64,000 nt of DNA from Synechococcus sp. UW105. GTDB taxonomy: Bacteria > Cyanobacteriota > Cyanobacteriia > PCC-6307 > Cyanobiaceae. Positions within the stretch are counted from its first letter, which is position 1; each line of letters opens with the position of its first letter. The notes beneath the pieces were generated by a model that was not told the DNA's origin, ran no database searches, and saw nothing but the letters and a program-made list of their open reading frames with translations. Location of the stretch: assembly GCF_900473935.1 (NCBI RefSeq), contig NZ_UCNN01000019.1:362387-426386 (forward strand), written 5' to 3'. Made by a program: the position numbers and the translations under genes. This document shows, one piece after another, positions 41,994-49,817 of this stretch.

Positions 41994-43297
41994 GGATTGA
42001 GCCGGATCGGTGCCACGACGACCAGAGCACCCGGTTCTACGGAGATCGAAAGGGAGCGCGTTTCAGTGATTTCTCCATCCACCACCAATTTCTGGTTTTC
42101 ATTCAGCTCCACATCTAGAGCCTTGGTTCGAAAACAGACGATGTTGTCATGGTGGGATGCGTTATTGAGGATGGCCGACCAAGCCAGACTTGTGAGCACG
42201 GACAAACCCCCAATCCTGTCTTTTGGGGACGCAACAATCACTTCCAACAGGCCATCGTCTGGGATGACCTGACCAAAACCCTGGGCCATCACCGATGTGG
42301 CTGGCGCAGCATTGGCCACGGTGATCGCACTGGCCTCGACTTTGTGTTCCTTCCCTTCCATGCGCAAGGTGGCCGGGAAGGGCTTTTGGTCCACCATCTG
42401 GCGTGCGCCCGAAAAGATGTAAGCCATCGGGCCCAGAATGTTTTTCAGTTCTCTGCTCGCTTTATTCACCATCCCCGCCTCAAATCCCAGGCCGCTGAGC
42501 AGGATCATCGGTTTGTTGTTGCACAGTGCCACATCCACCCGACGGGTGTTGCCGAGTAAGAGGTTTGTGCAGGCGGCTTTGAGGCTTGTTGGGATGCCGA
42601 GGGCCACGGAAAAGGCATTGGCTGTTCCCCTGGGGATGATGCCCAGTGGAATTCCACTGCCCTGTAGGGCACTGGCCACGGCGCCGACGGTTCCATCGCC
42701 ACCCGAGGCGATCACAATGGATTCCCCCTCTCCGGTCTGATCGAACGCCTTGATCTCTTTGATCAGATCCCGAGCTTGCTCAGCAGGATCAACACCTTGT
42801 TTGGTCATCCAGATCTGCAGCATGATCTGCGGTTCCAGATAGGCGCGGATCTCTGCCAACTCCGCTTCTGAATTGCCCTGGCCTGCAACGGGGTTAAAAA
42901 TCAGATACCCCCGTCGGCTGCCCTTGATTCCTCGCACCAGTGCAGACGCTGAGGCTGGGTTCAGGGCGATGGGAAGGTCGCTGAGCAGGGCCGCTCGCAC
43001 CAGAGGCTCGGAGAGCACTGAGGCCGATCGTTCACTGGTGGGTGATGGAAAGTGAATCAGACCACTGATTTCACCCTGGAGGATTGCCGACGCTAAAGCG
43101 ATGTCGCCACCCTCTTTGATGGCTCGGCTAGACGAGATATTCAGAGCCAGCGCTTTGTTGTGGAGCTGGAGTTCTGCTTGGACATCCTCAGCGACCTGCA
43201 AACTGAAGCCAACGAGAAGGTCTGCGTTGTTCTCGATCCAGGTGCGTAAGGCTGGGCAGACACCAGGGTCGGCGTTGAGAACCAGGTTGGATGGCAT
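41990..43297 (-). CDS. MgsA-like domain fused to diacylglycerol-kinase-type lipid kinase
   Basis: 435 residues. Residues 1-120 resemble methylglyoxal synthase (LALNISSSRAIKEGGDIALASAILQGEISGLIHF: parts ISSSRAIKEGGD and LQGEISGLIHF, then LPIALNPASASALV). Residues 128-430 are a DAGK/YegS/sphingosine-kinase catalytic domain: YLIFNPVAGQGN, IVIASGGDGTVGAVASAL, LGIIPRGTANAF. GGDGT and the PRGTxN motif bind ATP. This fusion is known in cyanobacteria and some proteobacteria. It probably phosphorylates a diacylglycerol-like lipid; whether the MgsA part is active is unclear. Followed by the phosphoesterase in a coupled pair. Confidence 0.9.
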   Translation of the reverse strand: MPSNLVLNADPGVCPALRTWIENNADLLVGFSLQVAEDVQAELQLHNKALALNISSSRAIKEGGDIALASAILQGEISGLIHFPSPTSERSASVLSEPLVRAALLSDLPIALNPASASALVRGIKGSRRGYLIFNPVAGQGNSEAELAEIRAYLEPQIMLQIWMTKQGVDPAEQARDLIKEIKAFDQTGEGESIVIASGGDGTVGAVASALQGSGIPLGIIPRGTANAFSVALGIPTSLKAACTNLLLGNTRRVDVALCNNKPMILLSGLGFEAGMVNKASRELKNILGPMAYIFSGARQMVDQKPFPATLRMEGKEHKVEASAITVANAAPATSVMAQGFGQVIPDDGLLEVIVASPKDRIGGLSVLTSLAWSAILNNASHHDNIVCFRTKALDVELNENQKLVVDGEITETRSLSISVEPGALVVVAPIRLNP

Positions 43298-43989
43298 TGA
43301 GGCAGAGGGAAAGCGCGAAAGTGAAGGCCACTGAGTGAAGCCACTGACATCCCGACTTTCGGCGTCCCAGCACTCCTGAGGCAGTTGGCTGGATTCCCCA
43401 ATGCTCGGTAGGCCGTGGGTTCCCTTCTTCTTGTTAGTGGATCATGTTGTGATTGTCAGCCAGGCCAAAATTTCTTTCTCTTTCATTCGCACACCTCCTT
43501 CCCTCCGTTGGCGTTCTCTGCCTCACTGGAGTGCCCTCGTTTGATGACGTCAGTTGCCTACATCGTGATCACAGAGGCTGGTGAACCTGTTTGTGAATGT
43601 GTTGTAACTCCATAGGTTTGATCTGTCTGATTCTCTGATGCTGCGGTTTGTCTCTCCGCTATTTGTGTTCCACTATTGTTTGCACTAGATAAGCCCTACG
43701 TGAGATGATTGTCCTATCAGGCCTGCTTGAAGACTGACTCTTGCCATTGTTGCAGTATTCATTTGCGCTTCATTCGTCTTGTTGCAATCAGACTGTTAAT
43801 TGGCACGGTCAGTGGACCTGTTCAGGATTGTTTCTCGCCTTTTTATGCCTCTGGTGCTCAGGCTGTTGTCTCAACCTTCAACGCGACATTCTCTTGGCTT
43901 TGAGGTATTGGCTCGCCTTGTAAGAGTTTGATCACCAGCTGACAAGGTTTTGCTTGGTTGCTAAGCCTTCAGAGAGCTCTACCAATCCA
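43298..43989. other. Long gap, no supported gene
   Basis: 692 bp, AT-rich from about 43600. A 23-codon frame at about 43543 (MTSVAYIVITEAGEPVCECV) is the only peptide that looks protein-like. No hairpin of note. The end of this gap is the promoter of the small secreted protein. Confidence 0.4.
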
Positions 43990-44172
43990 ATGAAAACTGC
44001 ACTCGCTGCACTGGTTGTTGCCCTGGCAGCCCCTTTTGTGGCTTTCGCGGCTCCAGTCGCTCCCGATTTCGTTGTGGCGCAAATCGAGCAAGACTGCGAA
44101 GAAGCGGTGGCTGATGACGACCAAGCGACGGACTCCGAGGAGAATTGCATCGCTGAGGCTGAGAAGTCTTAA
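43990..44172 (+). CDS. Small secreted acidic protein
   Basis: 60 residues. Signal peptide ends VAFA|AP. The mature part is short and acidic with Cys in QDCEEAVADDD and ENCIAEAEK, likely one disulfide. ATG 43990 leads straight into the signal peptide. A terminator follows at 44319. Confidence 0.65.
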   Translation: MKTALAALVVALAAPFVAFAAPVAPDFVVAQIEQDCEEAVADDDQATDSEENCIAEAEKS

Positions 44173-44318
44173 GCAGCCGCAAGCTGGGCTCTGCTAGCTC
44201 CAATGATCCAGTTGTGAATCGTCTGGCGCTCAGCCCAGGCCGTGCGTTTGCGTTCGATCAGCTCAAAACGATGCAGACGTCGTTTTCATCAACGTTGGAG
44301 CTGAGATTGTTTTCCTCT

Positions 44319-44347
44319 GTGAACCCATGGCTCATGGGTTCACTTTT
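44319..44347 (+). terminator. Intrinsic terminator
   Basis: GTGAACCCAT (44319-44328), short loop, ATGGGTTCAC (44334-44343), then TTTT. Perfect 10-bp stem. Confidence 0.85.
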
Positions 44348-44375
44348 CTAAATTGAGCTGATCGAGTTCAGCTCT

Positions 44376-46010
44376 ATGACCGAGGCGACCACCCCTGGCA
44401 GCAAGCCATCCCATGTGGTGGTGATTGGAGCCGGTTGGGCAGGTTGGGGTGCGGCCAAGACACTCTGCGAAGCCGGTGTTCGTGTCACCTTGATGGATGG
44501 TCTGGCCGATCCAACTGGCATCAAGCCATTGACCAGTCACAGTGGCAAGCCGTTCGAGGCCGGTACCCGGGGCTTTTGGAAGGACTATCCCAACATCAAT
44601 GCGCTGACCAGTGAGCTCGGGCTCGGCTCGATCTTTACCGAATTCACCACCAGTGCGTTCTGGTCACCCGAAGGTCTGGAGGCGACTGCACCTGTGTTCG
44701 GCGATGCGCCGTTCTTGCCGAGTCCACTGGGTCAAGCCTTCGCCACGCTCAACAACTTCAAGCGGCTCCCGGTTCAGGATCGGCTCAGCATCGCGGGTCT
44801 TCTCTACGCCATGCTCGACCTCAACCGTAGTGATCGGGTTTACCGCAACTACGACGCGATCGATGCGCTGACGCTGTTTCGGCAGCTGCGGATCAGTGAT
44901 CGCATGATCGATGAATTTCTGCGGCCGATCCTCTTAGTGGGATTGTTCAAGCCGCCGGAGGAGCTGTCGGCTGCCGTCACGATGGAGCTCCTTTATTACT
45001 ACGCCCTGGCCCATCAAGACTCCTTTGATGTGCGCTGGATCAAGTCCAAAAGCATCGCTGAACATGTGTTTGCGCCCCTGAGCAAACGGCTGTGTTCAGA
45101 GCATCAGCTTCAAGTGCTGGGTGGCACCCTCGCCACTCGCCTCAACCTCTCGGATGACATCCACAAGATCCGTTCGGTGGAGACCTGTTCGGTCACAACA
45201 GCCAACGTCGGTGTGATTGAGGATGTGGATGCCGTGGTGCTTGCGGTTGGTGCCAAAGGGATGGGGGCCTTGATGGCTCAATCACCGCAGTGCGCTGCCT
45301 TGGTGCCAGAACTGGTTCGTGCCGGCACGCTCGGATCCATCGATGTGGTCTCGATCCGTTTGTGGCTGGATCGCTACGTCCCGGTTGCCGATCCCGCCAA
45401 TGTGTTCTCTCGCTTCACTGCCCTGAAGGGTGCCGGAGCCACCTTCTTCATGTTGGATCAGTTGCAGCGGGATGCGGAGCAGGCGCTGTGGGCTGATCAG
45501 AGTCCACAGGGGTCTGTGGTTGCCAGCGACTTCTACAACGCCTCGGCGATCGCAGATCTCAGCGATGAGGAGATCGTTGCTTGCTTGATGCAGGATCTGC
45601 TGCCCATGGCGCAGCCTGGTTTCCGCAGTGCCCAGGTCGTGGACCAGGAGGTGCGGCGTTATCGGGGGTCGGTGTCTTTGTTCTCGCCAGGAAGTTTCAG
45701 CCAGCGGCCACCGCTGGAGACGTCTCTGGCTTCTGTGGTCTGCGCTGGAGACTGGGTGCGGATGGGCGAGAAGGAACACGGTGCTAAGGGGCTCTGCCAG
45801 GAACGCGCCTATGTCTGCGGTTTGGAAGCAGGCAATTCACTGCTTCGGCGCGGGATTGTTAGGGGCTTCGGCCTGCCTGGTAACCGGCTGCACCCTGTGA
45901 TTCCTATACGCAGCGATGAACCGCAAGTGCTGCTCGGGCGTGCGCTCAACAAGTTGGTGATGGATCCCCTCGAAGCCTGCGGGATTCGCTGGCCCTGGTT
46001 GGCTGCTTAG
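44376..46010 (+). CDS. FAD-dependent amine-oxidase/desaturase-type flavoprotein
   Basis: 544 residues. FAD motif VVVIGAGWAGWGAAKTL (about 14-30), acidic strand end and FEAGTRGFWKDYPNI. VVCAGDWVRMGEKEHGAKGLCQERAYVCGLEAGN near the C-terminus is the FAD-closing motif (parts CAGDWV and GLCQERAYVCGLEAGN). The layout matches carotenoid desaturase/isorenieratene-synthase-like and phytoene-dehydrogenase-like proteins common in cyanobacteria; the exact substrate is unknown. Preceded directly by a terminator, so it has its own promoter. Confidence 0.8.
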   Translation: MTEATTPGSKPSHVVVIGAGWAGWGAAKTLCEAGVRVTLMDGLADPTGIKPLTSHSGKPFEAGTRGFWKDYPNINALTSELGLGSIFTEFTTSAFWSPEGLEATAPVFGDAPFLPSPLGQAFATLNNFKRLPVQDRLSIAGLLYAMLDLNRSDRVYRNYDAIDALTLFRQLRISDRMIDEFLRPILLVGLFKPPEELSAAVTMELLYYYALAHQDSFDVRWIKSKSIAEHVFAPLSKRLCSEHQLQVLGGTLATRLNLSDDIHKIRSVETCSVTTANVGVIEDVDAVVLAVGAKGMGALMAQSPQCAALVPELVRAGTLGSIDVVSIRLWLDRYVPVADPANVFSRFTALKGAGATFFMLDQLQRDAEQALWADQSPQGSVVASDFYNASAIADLSDEEIVACLMQDLLPMAQPGFRSAQVVDQEVRRYRGSVSLFSPGSFSQRPPLETSLASVVCAGDWVRMGEKEHGAKGLCQERAYVCGLEAGNSLLRRGIVRGFGLPGNRLHPVIPIRSDEPQVLLGRALNKLVMDPLEACGIRWPWLAA

Positions 46011-46087
46011 CGATTGCAGCTTGTGGTGCGCCACAACAGTGCCGAGGGCTGGGGCGCAACGCTGCAACAACCGTGGTCGGCCCAAGG

Positions 46088-46116
46088 GAAAGCCCCGCCT
46101 TGGGGACGGGGCTTTC
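46088..46116. terminator. Intrinsic terminator, stem 10 bp
   Basis: GAAAGCCCCG (46088-46097) and CGGGGCTTTC (46107-46116), 9-nt loop. It ends the flavoprotein transcript; T-runs are short on both sides. Confidence 0.7.
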
Positions 46117-46307
46117 GGATATGGCAGACGCAGGTCAGAACGGTGGTGACGTTTTTTGGGTTGTCCTTCACCGTGCCTTCACGATCGCCCCGCTGCTCGA
46201 ACTCAATGGTGATCAGGCTCACTTTGCGCTGTGCGGTTATCCCATCCCCCCAAGACTCTCTTGTGCTGTCTTTGGATCCATAGGGTCTCAACACCGATTC
46301 AATCGCG

Positions 46308-46541
46308 ATGTCTGACGCCTCCACCCAACAACAGTCGTGCAAGGGCAACAAGCGGGCGATGCTCACCTACGGCGTGATCCAGATCTCAGCCACGGTCGTC
46401 TCCGCCATCTCCCTGGCAGCGATTGCCTTCGGGCTCTGTGCCGTGAAGCAGGAGAGCAAGCTGTTCAACGGCTGTGTCGAGGCTGTTGTCGCTGATGGCC
46501 GCTCCAACGCCGAAGCGGTTCGTTATTGCAACGGCGGTTGA
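46308..46541 (+). CDS. Small membrane protein
   Basis: 77 residues. One membrane helix (about 19-43, LTYGVIQISATVVSAISLAAIAFGL) and a short soluble end with Cys 44, 55 and 74. It looks like a conserved picocyanobacterial membrane protein. Function unknown. Confidence 0.6.
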   Translation: MSDASTQQQSCKGNKRAMLTYGVIQISATVVSAISLAAIAFGLCAVKQESKLFNGCVEAVVADGRSNAEAVRYCNGG

Positions 46542-46621
46542 GCCAAACGTTGGCCGTCGATGATCCAGCCGATTGGGAATGAAGCAGTGCTCTGCCCAGC
46601 GTTCCTGATCGCTGGGCAGGA

Positions 46622-47842
46622 TTATCGAAAGCAGTTGTCGCTGTGGTCTTGTAGACGCGAGACCAGGGCCTCGCAGTCCGTCTGCGTCATCAGGCGTGGC
46701 ACTGGATAGCCAGGGTGGGCTTCTTTGAGAGCGCAACGGCTGATCTGAGGGATGTGCTCCTCGCGAAGTTCGGCAACAGTGGCAGGGATCCCAAGATCTT
46801 GCTTGAGTGCTTCGATCCAGGCGATGAAGGCCAGTGCCAGCCCCTGCTCGCTGCCATCGCTGCCTTCGAGTTCGATCGCCCTTGCCATTTCGGCGAGTTG
46901 CTGCTCGCAGCAGGGGTGTGACCAGCGCAGCACCTCCGGCAACACGATGGCGTTGGCCAAGCCATGGGGAAGTCCGTAAAGGCTGCCCAGCGCATGGGCG
47001 ATGGCATGGGCATACCCCACATTGGTGCGCGTGAAGGCTGCACCGGCTTCATGGGCCGCTAGAGCCATCTGCAGTCGGGCACTCTCATCTCTGCCATGGC
47101 GATGGGCCTGTAACAGCCAGCGGTGAATCCGCCTCAGCGCCGAGAGGGCCTTGCGCCGGCTCCAGGCGCTGCCGTTGCGGCCGATGTACGACTCCACGGC
47201 GTGGGTGAGGGCATCCATGCCGCTGGCGGCGGTGATCGCTGGTGGCAGGCCCAGCATCAGCATTGGATCAATCACCATGATTCTGGGGAGCAGCTTCAAG
47301 TCGGCGATCGCGAATTTGCCGTGCCGTTGCGGGTCAGTGAACACCGCTGCGATCGTGCTTTCCGAGCCGGAGCCCGCGGTGGTGGGGAGGCAAGCCAGGG
47401 GCGGCGGCGGTGCGAGCACCCGGAAGAGGCCCTCCATCCAGCGCAGAGGCAACCAGGGGTTGCCCACGCGAGCGGCGATGCCCTTGGCGCAGTCCATCAC
47501 CGAGCCCCCTCCCACTGCGATCAGGCTGTCGCAGCCGTTGCGGCGGTAGCACTGCAGACCGGCTTCCACGCAGGCGATGGTGGGGTTTTCAAGCACCTGA
47601 TCAAACACGCTGCATGGCAGCCCAGTGGCTTCCAGGTCCCGGATCAACGCTGCTGGAAGCTGCAGCTGCATCAGCTGGCGATCGCTCACGAGTAGGGGAC
47701 GGCGCCAGCGACGCCTGCTCAGCTCTGCCGCCAGTGTCTGGCTGGAACCGGCTCCGATCAGCCTGTGCTGACGGGGGAAGGGCAACACCCTGGCCAGGCC
47801 TTTGAGCAGGAGCTGGTAGGAGCGGATCAGCAGAACCTGCAT
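46622..47842 (-). CDS. Iron-containing alcohol dehydrogenase family protein
   Basis: 406 residues. GGGSVMDCAKG binds the nucleotide, LPTTAGSGSE is the family motif, and GMDALTHAVESYIG followed by H-A-I-A-H-A-L-G-x-L-Y-G-L-P-H-G gives metal ligands (Asp in the first half-site, His in the second). Length fits group III dehydrogenases. Substrates range from short alcohols to propanediols. Unknown here. Diverges from the propeller gene with 50 bp between. Confidence 0.9.
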   Translation of the reverse strand: MQVLLIRSYQLLLKGLARVLPFPRQHRLIGAGSSQTLAAELSRRRWRRPLLVSDRQLMQLQLPAALIRDLEATGLPCSVFDQVLENPTIACVEAGLQCYRRNGCDSLIAVGGGSVMDCAKGIAARVGNPWLPLRWMEGLFRVLAPPPPLACLPTTAGSGSESTIAAVFTDPQRHGKFAIADLKLLPRIMVIDPMLMLGLPPAITAASGMDALTHAVESYIGRNGSAWSRRKALSALRRIHRWLLQAHRHGRDESARLQMALAAHEAGAAFTRTNVGYAHAIAHALGSLYGLPHGLANAIVLPEVLRWSHPCCEQQLAEMARAIELEGSDGSEQGLALAFIAWIEALKQDLGIPATVAELREEHIPQISRCALKEAHPGYPVPRLMTQTDCEALVSRLQDHSDNCFR

Positions 47843-47892
47843 GTGACTGGATCGAGCAACCAGAATCGACTGAGTCGCGACATGGGTCGCTG

Positions 47893-48711
47893 ATGGGGAA
47901 ACTACGCCTCAAGCTGATCAGCAGTCACCGCATTCGTGATCCAGGCATCGGCCTGAATGAACCATCGGGCCTCAGCTTGAACGCTGACGGCACGGCGCTT
48001 TACACCGTGAGTGATGACACCAAGGCCATCTTTTGCATGGATCTCGAAGGTCGTGTGTCGCTCAACGACTCCTTCTTCATCCCTGCACAAGGCCTTGAAG
48101 GGATTGCCATCAGCTCAGACGGTACTCAGCTCCTGGCTGTGCAGGAAGAGACCAACTCGCTCATCACGGTTGACATTGTCAGTCGCCGGGACCTGCATCA
48201 ACGTCCACTCTCAGCGATGGCTCACTACGGCAGTCTTGCGGCGTATTTCCCGGATCCACCTGACAACAAGGGCTTGGAGGGAATCACGGTCAATACGACG
48301 AATGAGCATGTGTTCGTTGTGAAGGAGGCTGAACCAGGCCTGCTGATCGAACTGGATGCGGCGTGCAGCACGATCCTGTCATCGAGGCAGCTGACGGAGG
48401 CGAATGGTTTCTCACACCCGAAGCTGGGGACGCATCAATTGGACTTCTCTGACCTCAGTTACGACAGGCATCGCGACACCCTTTGGATCACTAGCGACAA
48501 AGGCCAGTGTGTGTTCCATTACGACTGGCATGGCGATGCAGTCCTCCAACGCCTTGATCTGGTGATCAAGCCAAAGGATCAACCAAACGACAAGCCGAAG
48601 CGCATCCGTAAAGCGGAGGGCATCGCCATCGATCCAGACCGTGGCAGGGTCTATGTGGTGAGCGATCGTGACGCTCGGCTCTATGTGTTCAAGCTCCATG
48701 ACTCGTGTTGA
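47893..48711 (+). CDS. SdiA-regulated-like beta-propeller
   Basis: 272 residues. Repeats ending in a 'ly.vsD....i...' pattern: GTALYTVSDDTKAIFCMD, TQLLAVQEETNSLITVD, HVFVVKEAEPGLLIELD, DTLWITSDKGQCVFHYD and GRVYVVSDRDARLYVFK, five or six propeller blades. GLEGIAI and GLEGITV are typical of the SdiA-regulated/phytase-esterase-like family. No signal peptide. Its end overlaps the SDR start by 14 bp. Confidence 0.8.
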   Translation: MGKLRLKLISSHRIRDPGIGLNEPSGLSLNADGTALYTVSDDTKAIFCMDLEGRVSLNDSFFIPAQGLEGIAISSDGTQLLAVQEETNSLITVDIVSRRDLHQRPLSAMAHYGSLAAYFPDPPDNKGLEGITVNTTNEHVFVVKEAEPGLLIELDAACSTILSSRQLTEANGFSHPKLGTHQLDFSDLSYDRHRDTLWITSDKGQCVFHYDWHGDAVLQRLDLVIKPKDQPNDKPKRIRKAEGIAIDPDRGRVYVVSDRDARLYVFKLHDSC

Positions 48712-49663
48712 ACCAGCCAGGATTTTGTTCACCGGCGGCAGCTCTGGGATTGGTCTTGAGGCGGCCAGGCTCCTGAACGCCCAAGGGCATGAGCTCACGA
48801 TCCTCTGCCGCAACCAGGCGAGGGCTGATCAGACGTTGGGCCTTTTCGGCGGAGCCGTCCGCACTCTGATCTGCGACCTGGCCGATCTCACGGCTGTGGT
48901 TGACATCACCAATCAGCTCCGCGAGAGCGACACATCCTTCGATGCATTGGTGCTGAACGCAGGCCTCCAATACGCCGGAGCCCGCCAGCCACGCTGGAGC
49001 TGCCAGGGCATCGAACTCACCTTTGCAGTGAATCAGCTGGCCCATCAGTTGATTGCGATGCGCCTGATGCCCGTGCTGCGTCGGTCAGCCAACCCGCGCC
49101 TGGTGATCACGGCCTCGGAGGTGCATAACCCCGCCAGCGGCGGCGGCAAGGTGGGCCGGCCGGCAGCCCTGGGAGATCTGGCGGGGCTACGCGCTGGGGC
49201 AGGCTTCGTGATGGTGGATGGCAGCGATTGTTTTGATGCCGACAAGGCCTACAAAGACAGCAAGCTCTGCAATCTGCTGATGGCACGGGAGTTGAACCGG
49301 CATCTGGATGGAGCGATCCCCGTGATTGCCTGGAGTCCCGGTCTGGTGATCCCCCGTAGTGGTGGTGGTTTTTTCCGCGACAACCGCCGGCGAAATCCGC
49401 TGGCGATGGCGGCCTTCGCTCTGGTGGCCCGTGATCTGTTTCGGATCACAGAATCGCTCGAAGGCGCCGGCAGACTTCTGGCGCAATTGGTCATGGATGA
49501 CAGCGCCACGCCCGGATTTACCTACATCGCCAACACATTGGTCCGCCCCGGTGTGCATCACCTTGAGGCGGAGGCCACGAGTGCTGAAGCTGCTGATCTG
49601 CAGAAGGCGGCGGAGCTGTGGGAGCTCTCGGAGTTGTTGATGGATCGCGCCACCAGTCACTGA
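48698..49663 (+). CDS. Short-chain dehydrogenase/reductase
   Basis: 321 residues from ATG 48698, overlapping the end of the propeller gene. GGSSGIGLEAARLL (NADP-binding TGxxxGIG), VLNAGLQYAG (NxAG), ITASEVHNP (catalytic Ser) and AYKDSKLCN (Tyr-x-x-x-Lys). The length and block order match the protochlorophyllide-reductase-like/retinol-dehydrogenase-like branch, but the substrate is unknown. Coupled to the propeller gene. Confidence 0.85.
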   Translation: MTRVEPARILFTGGSSGIGLEAARLLNAQGHELTILCRNQARADQTLGLFGGAVRTLICDLADLTAVVDITNQLRESDTSFDALVLNAGLQYAGARQPRWSCQGIELTFAVNQLAHQLIAMRLMPVLRRSANPRLVITASEVHNPASGGGKVGRPAALGDLAGLRAGAGFVMVDGSDCFDADKAYKDSKLCNLLMARELNRHLDGAIPVIAWSPGLVIPRSGGGFFRDNRRRNPLAMAAFALVARDLFRITESLEGAGRLLAQLVMDDSATPGFTYIANTLVRPGVHHLEAEATSAEAADLQKAAELWELSELLMDRATSH

Positions 49664-49762
49664 GGTTGGCGTGATGACCTAGACGACACTGCTTGATGAT
49701 GGTTGGAGCTTTGGTTCAGTGAGACGGCATGGTTGCGTTGTGCGTCTTGGCCCTGGCGCATG

Positions 49763-49785
49763 AAAAAAGGTGGCCGTAGCCACCT
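49763..49785 (-). terminator. Intrinsic terminator of the calpain-like gene
   Basis: On the minus strand AGGTGGC-TACG-GCCACCT followed by TTTTT. It lies 33 bp past the stop at 49818. Confidence 0.85.
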
Positions 49786-49817
49786 CTGTGATCGTTGTGT
49801 TGGGCTGATTGCTGGAG

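Noticed and set aside
43543..43614. 23-residue peptide MTSVAYIVITEAGEPVCECV...
   Set aside because: Protein-like but too short to support, with no ribosome site and no repeated context.
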